IMG/VR virus record: IMGVR_UViG_3300044638_001935
Span: 1-32,249 of that record
Source of the DNA: a virus
Length of the DNA stretch: 32,249 bases
Direction: 5' to 3' (one strand)
The notes beneath the pieces are model-generated. The model was not told the origin of the DNA. It did no database searches and saw only the letters and a list, made by a program, of their open reading frames with translations. This document shows positions 30,701-32,249 of this stretch, one piece after another. The translations under genes were made by a program, and so were the position numbers. Within the stretch, counting starts at the first letter, position 1, and each line of letters opens with the position of its first letter.

Positions 30701-30979
30701 ATGGCAACCGAAAAGCAAACGGAAACTGGGCAGACACACGAAGTCAGCAAACAAACACAAGTCAGCAAAACCATATCGAGGACAAGGAAGATGAAACTCA
30801 AAGGATATTTCAAACCAACCCCCAAGCGTTTCCGTGTTTTGGGTGACAGCATTGCCGCTGCATCTTTGTTCGTTGCCGGGCTTAACCTTGACAATCCCAA
30901 GTTGATGCTGATTTCAGGTGTGTGCGGTGCGGTCGGCAAGTTCGTGACCAATTTCTTTGCGGAGGATGAAAAGAAGTGA
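30701..30979 (+). CDS. Holin-like membrane protein
   Basis: AGGAG lies 7 bases before the ATG. The 92-residue protein has a polar N-terminus, PTPKRFRVLGDSIAAASLFVAGLNL and LMLISGVCGAVGKFVTNFFAEDEKK, i.e. two short hydrophobic segments (about 48-62 and 68-86). This resembles holin-like proteins next to lysis genes in Bacteroidetes phages. It would permeabilise the inner membrane. Overlaps the spanin-like gene. Confidence 0.65.
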   Translation: MATEKQTETGQTHEVSKQTQVSKTISRTRKMKLKGYFKPTPKRFRVLGDSIAAASLFVAGLNLDNPKLMLISGVCGAVGKFVTNFFAEDEKK

Positions 30980-31472
30980 TTGGCTTTTTGTGCTTTGTGG
31001 TGTACTTGGCATTGTGCTTGTCTTTGGGCATTGCCCGACACAACAAAAACCACAGGCAGACACAGGACTGGTAGATAGTTTAAATGCCGAAATTGACAGC
31101 ATCAAAAATGAGTATGCTGTGCTGTTGGTTAACCGACCTGAAAAGGTAAAACGCATCCGTGAAATTAGGACAAAATATGTCCACGACACGCTGACCATTA
31201 CCGAACTTCAACAGGACACGATAAAACTTGCCGCACTGATTGACGAAAATCAACTTTGCTGGGAGATTATCTCCGATGACAGCGTGGTAATTTACAGCCA
31301 AGAACAAGTCATAAAATTACAGGATAGTGCAATTACGCATTTAGAAGCCATTACAGCCACTCAAAATGAGCAGTTGGTACAATGTGCCACAGATAACAAT
31401 AAAATGCGTAGGAAACGAAATGCGTGGCGAAATATCGCAATATTATCATCATTATTATTCATAGCCAAATGA
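30966..31472 (+). CDS. Spanin-like membrane-anchored coiled-coil protein
   Basis: Start at ATG 30966 (MKRSDWLFVL); TTG 30957 is an alternative, and GGAGG touches the ATG. The 168-residue protein has an N-terminal membrane anchor (WLFVLCGVLGIVLVFG), a long coiled coil (NAEIDSIKNEYAVLL to QEQVIKLQDSAITHL) and a second hydrophobic end (NIAILSSLLFIAK). Layout and position resemble Rz-type spanins, which link inner and outer membranes at lysis. No true lipobox is present. Confidence 0.55.
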   Translation: MKRSDWLFVLCGVLGIVLVFGHCPTQQKPQADTGLVDSLNAEIDSIKNEYAVLLVNRPEKVKRIREIRTKYVHDTLTITELQQDTIKLAALIDENQLCWEIISDDSVVIYSQEQVIKLQDSAITHLEAITATQNEQLVQCATDNNKMRRKRNAWRNIAILSSLLFIAK

Positions 31473-32098
31473 TAAAGCTACAAGAACTACTGAACAAAAA
31501 CGGGGCAAACCTAAAAGCGGATGGGGTTATCGGCCCGAAATCCACCGAAGCACTCGCCAATTACATTGCTAATGAACTGAAAAAACGTAAGTGGTTGCCG
31601 CAATATCACGGCATTGTATGGCTTCGCACGGATGATAAGCTGACAAATAAGTTTGAAGATTTCTGCGTGGTGTACAAATACGGCCAAATTGTCTATGTTT
31701 GTCCTGCATCCACCACCGCAGGTGACTTCTATGTGTACAATCCTCTCACCGTTGGTGGGATAAATGGCACAGCTGTGGCCGCTGAACAGCAGGTTGTCGG
31801 TTCACACCGCTTTGTAACAGGTGCAAAATGGTCTAATTTGTGGCTTGGTGCTCCTTATTTTCAGCAGATTTTGCCTATTACTATTTACCGGGATGGCACA
31901 AAAGACAGACAACTTGATCAAAAGGTGACGCAGTTCGGGTTATTTGGCATCAACTTTCACCGTGCCGGGCTGGGTGATTGGGTAAATAAGTGGTCAGCAG
32001 GGTGTCAAGTGGTACCTGATAAGCATTGGTTCGAAATTGTGAAGCGATTTAACGCAGGGCAGACCATTGATTTCACCCTATTTTGCACATTCGGATAA
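31469..32098 (+). CDS. Endolysin-like protein: peptidoglycan-binding domain plus SAGC-motif domain
   Basis: Start at ATG 31469, overlapping the spanin-like stop (ATGA). Residues 3-35 (KLQELLNKNGANLKADGVIGPKSTEAL) are a PG_binding_1-like domain. The C-terminal domain has FGINFHRAGLGDWVNKWSAGCQVV (H164, S176, G178, C179), the H...SxGC pattern of L,D-transpeptidase (YkuD)-type folds. The 209-residue protein probably degrades or edits host cell wall at lysis; no signal peptide is seen, consistent with holin-dependent release. The catalytic class is inferred from the motif. Confidence 0.7.
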   Translation: MIKLQELLNKNGANLKADGVIGPKSTEALANYIANELKKRKWLPQYHGIVWLRTDDKLTNKFEDFCVVYKYGQIVYVCPASTTAGDFYVYNPLTVGGINGTAVAAEQQVVGSHRFVTGAKWSNLWLGAPYFQQILPITIYRDGTKDRQLDQKVTQFGLFGINFHRAGLGDWVNKWSAGCQVVPDKHWFEIVKRFNAGQTIDFTLFCTFG

Positions 32099-32159
32099 GC
32101 AAAATTTTCTAAAATTGCTCATTCCATTGAGCAAAATTACTCAATGCTTTGTGTAAAAA
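32099..32159. terminator. Convergent region with two alternative hairpins
   Basis: Between the endolysin-like stop and the end of the leftward operon. Hairpin A: TTGCTCA (32115-32121) with TGAGCAA (32128-32134). Hairpin B: CATTGAG (32125-32131) with CTCAATG (32140-32146). They share TGAG (32128-32131), so only one can form. Either strand gives AT-rich flanks, suggesting a bidirectional terminator. Confidence 0.65.
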
Positions 32160-32249
32160 CTATCTGTGGACATCCACCAAGTTAATCAAATGCTCCATTG
32201 AAAACTTGACAATGTAAGTCAATTCTCCGCATACAATAATTGTCAGCGG
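32160..32249 (-). CDS. Hypothetical protein, C-terminal part (gene split by the window ends)
   Basis: Continuation of the gene starting at 190-188. The last codons read LTYIVKFSMEHLINLVDVHR and then TAG at 32162-32160. Together the two parts make 88 codons including stop, exactly in frame across the 16-base end overlap. Confidence 0.75.
   Translation of the reverse strand, partial: PLTIIVCGELTYIVKFSMEHLINLVDVHR
32234..32249. repeat. End overlap (assembly/circularisation repeat)
   Basis: CAATAATTGTCAGCGG repeats bases 1-16 (CAAGAATTGTCAGCGG) with one mismatch at the fourth base. It marks a circular or circularly permuted genome rather than a biological terminal repeat. Confidence 0.75.

Noticed and set aside
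30966-31050. Lipoprotein signal in the spanin-like protein
   Set aside because: The residue before the candidate cysteine is His, which does not fit a lipobox; it reads as a membrane anchor.
1-32249. CRISPR array, insertion sequence, integrase or attachment site
   Set aside because: No regular repeat-spacer pattern, transposase or recombinase motif was found on either strand.

Overview
The window looks like the essentially complete genome of a tailed double-stranded DNA phage (siphovirus-like: a tape measure protein and no contractile sheath) that infects a Bacteroidetes host. The host call rests on promoters of Bacteroidetes type (TTG, 19 bases, TAnnTTTG) and on structural proteins of kinds I associate with Bacteroidetes phages. 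The two ends share a 16-base overlap with one mismatch (1-16 and 32234-32249). Joining the ends there turns two cut-off leftward fragments into one intact 87-codon gene, so the molecule is circular or circularly permuted, about 32,233 bp. No integrase, repressor, excisionase or partition cassette was recognised, which fits a virulent phage, although unrecognised small genes leave this open.

Layout. Leftward arm (about 7440 down to 1, continuing across the junction to 32160): the replication and recombination block. In transcription order it holds a small RMF-like gene, a DnaD-like replication organiser, a Twinkle/T7 gp4-type primase-helicase, a stand-alone DnaA domain IV protein, a likely ssDNA-binding protein, a MazG-like NTP pyrophosphatase-like protein, small unknowns, a Rad52-type annealing protein, small membrane proteins and a metallophosphoesterase. 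Four genes here start 4 bases after a perfect Bacteroidetes promoter, implying leaderless or nearly leaderless mRNAs. The divergent gap at 7439-7549 is AT-rich and holds a perfect DnaA box (TTATCCACA, 7502-7510), making it the best replication origin candidate.

Rightward arm (7550-32098): small early genes, an HNH protein and a sigma-like protein; then a sugar/methyl cassette (GT9-like, SAM methyltransferase, GT-B-like, and later a GT4-like enzyme) interleaved with a ParB-like protein and the terminase genes; a tail module (tail assembly chaperone pair with a candidate -1 frameshift, tail completion protein, two large tail proteins, tape measure); then the head module (XkdF-like protease, scaffold, major capsid protein), a probable tail tube protein, a moron-like gene with its own promoter and terminator, portal, head-tail connector, tail terminator, a receptor-binding-like protein, and finally lysis (two small holin-like proteins, a spanin-like coiled coil, and an endolysin-like protein with a peptidoglycan-binding domain and an SAGC motif). 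Placing tail genes between terminase and head genes is not the usual order.

The two arms converge at 32099-32159, where two mutually exclusive hairpins sit. Coding density is very high and no gene-free stretch exceeds 300 bases; the longest gap (15553-15685) carries a tRNA-like fold followed by a terminator-like hairpin. Strong intrinsic terminators follow the capsid gene, the probable tube gene and the moron gene. All identifications come from reading motifs; no database search was run.
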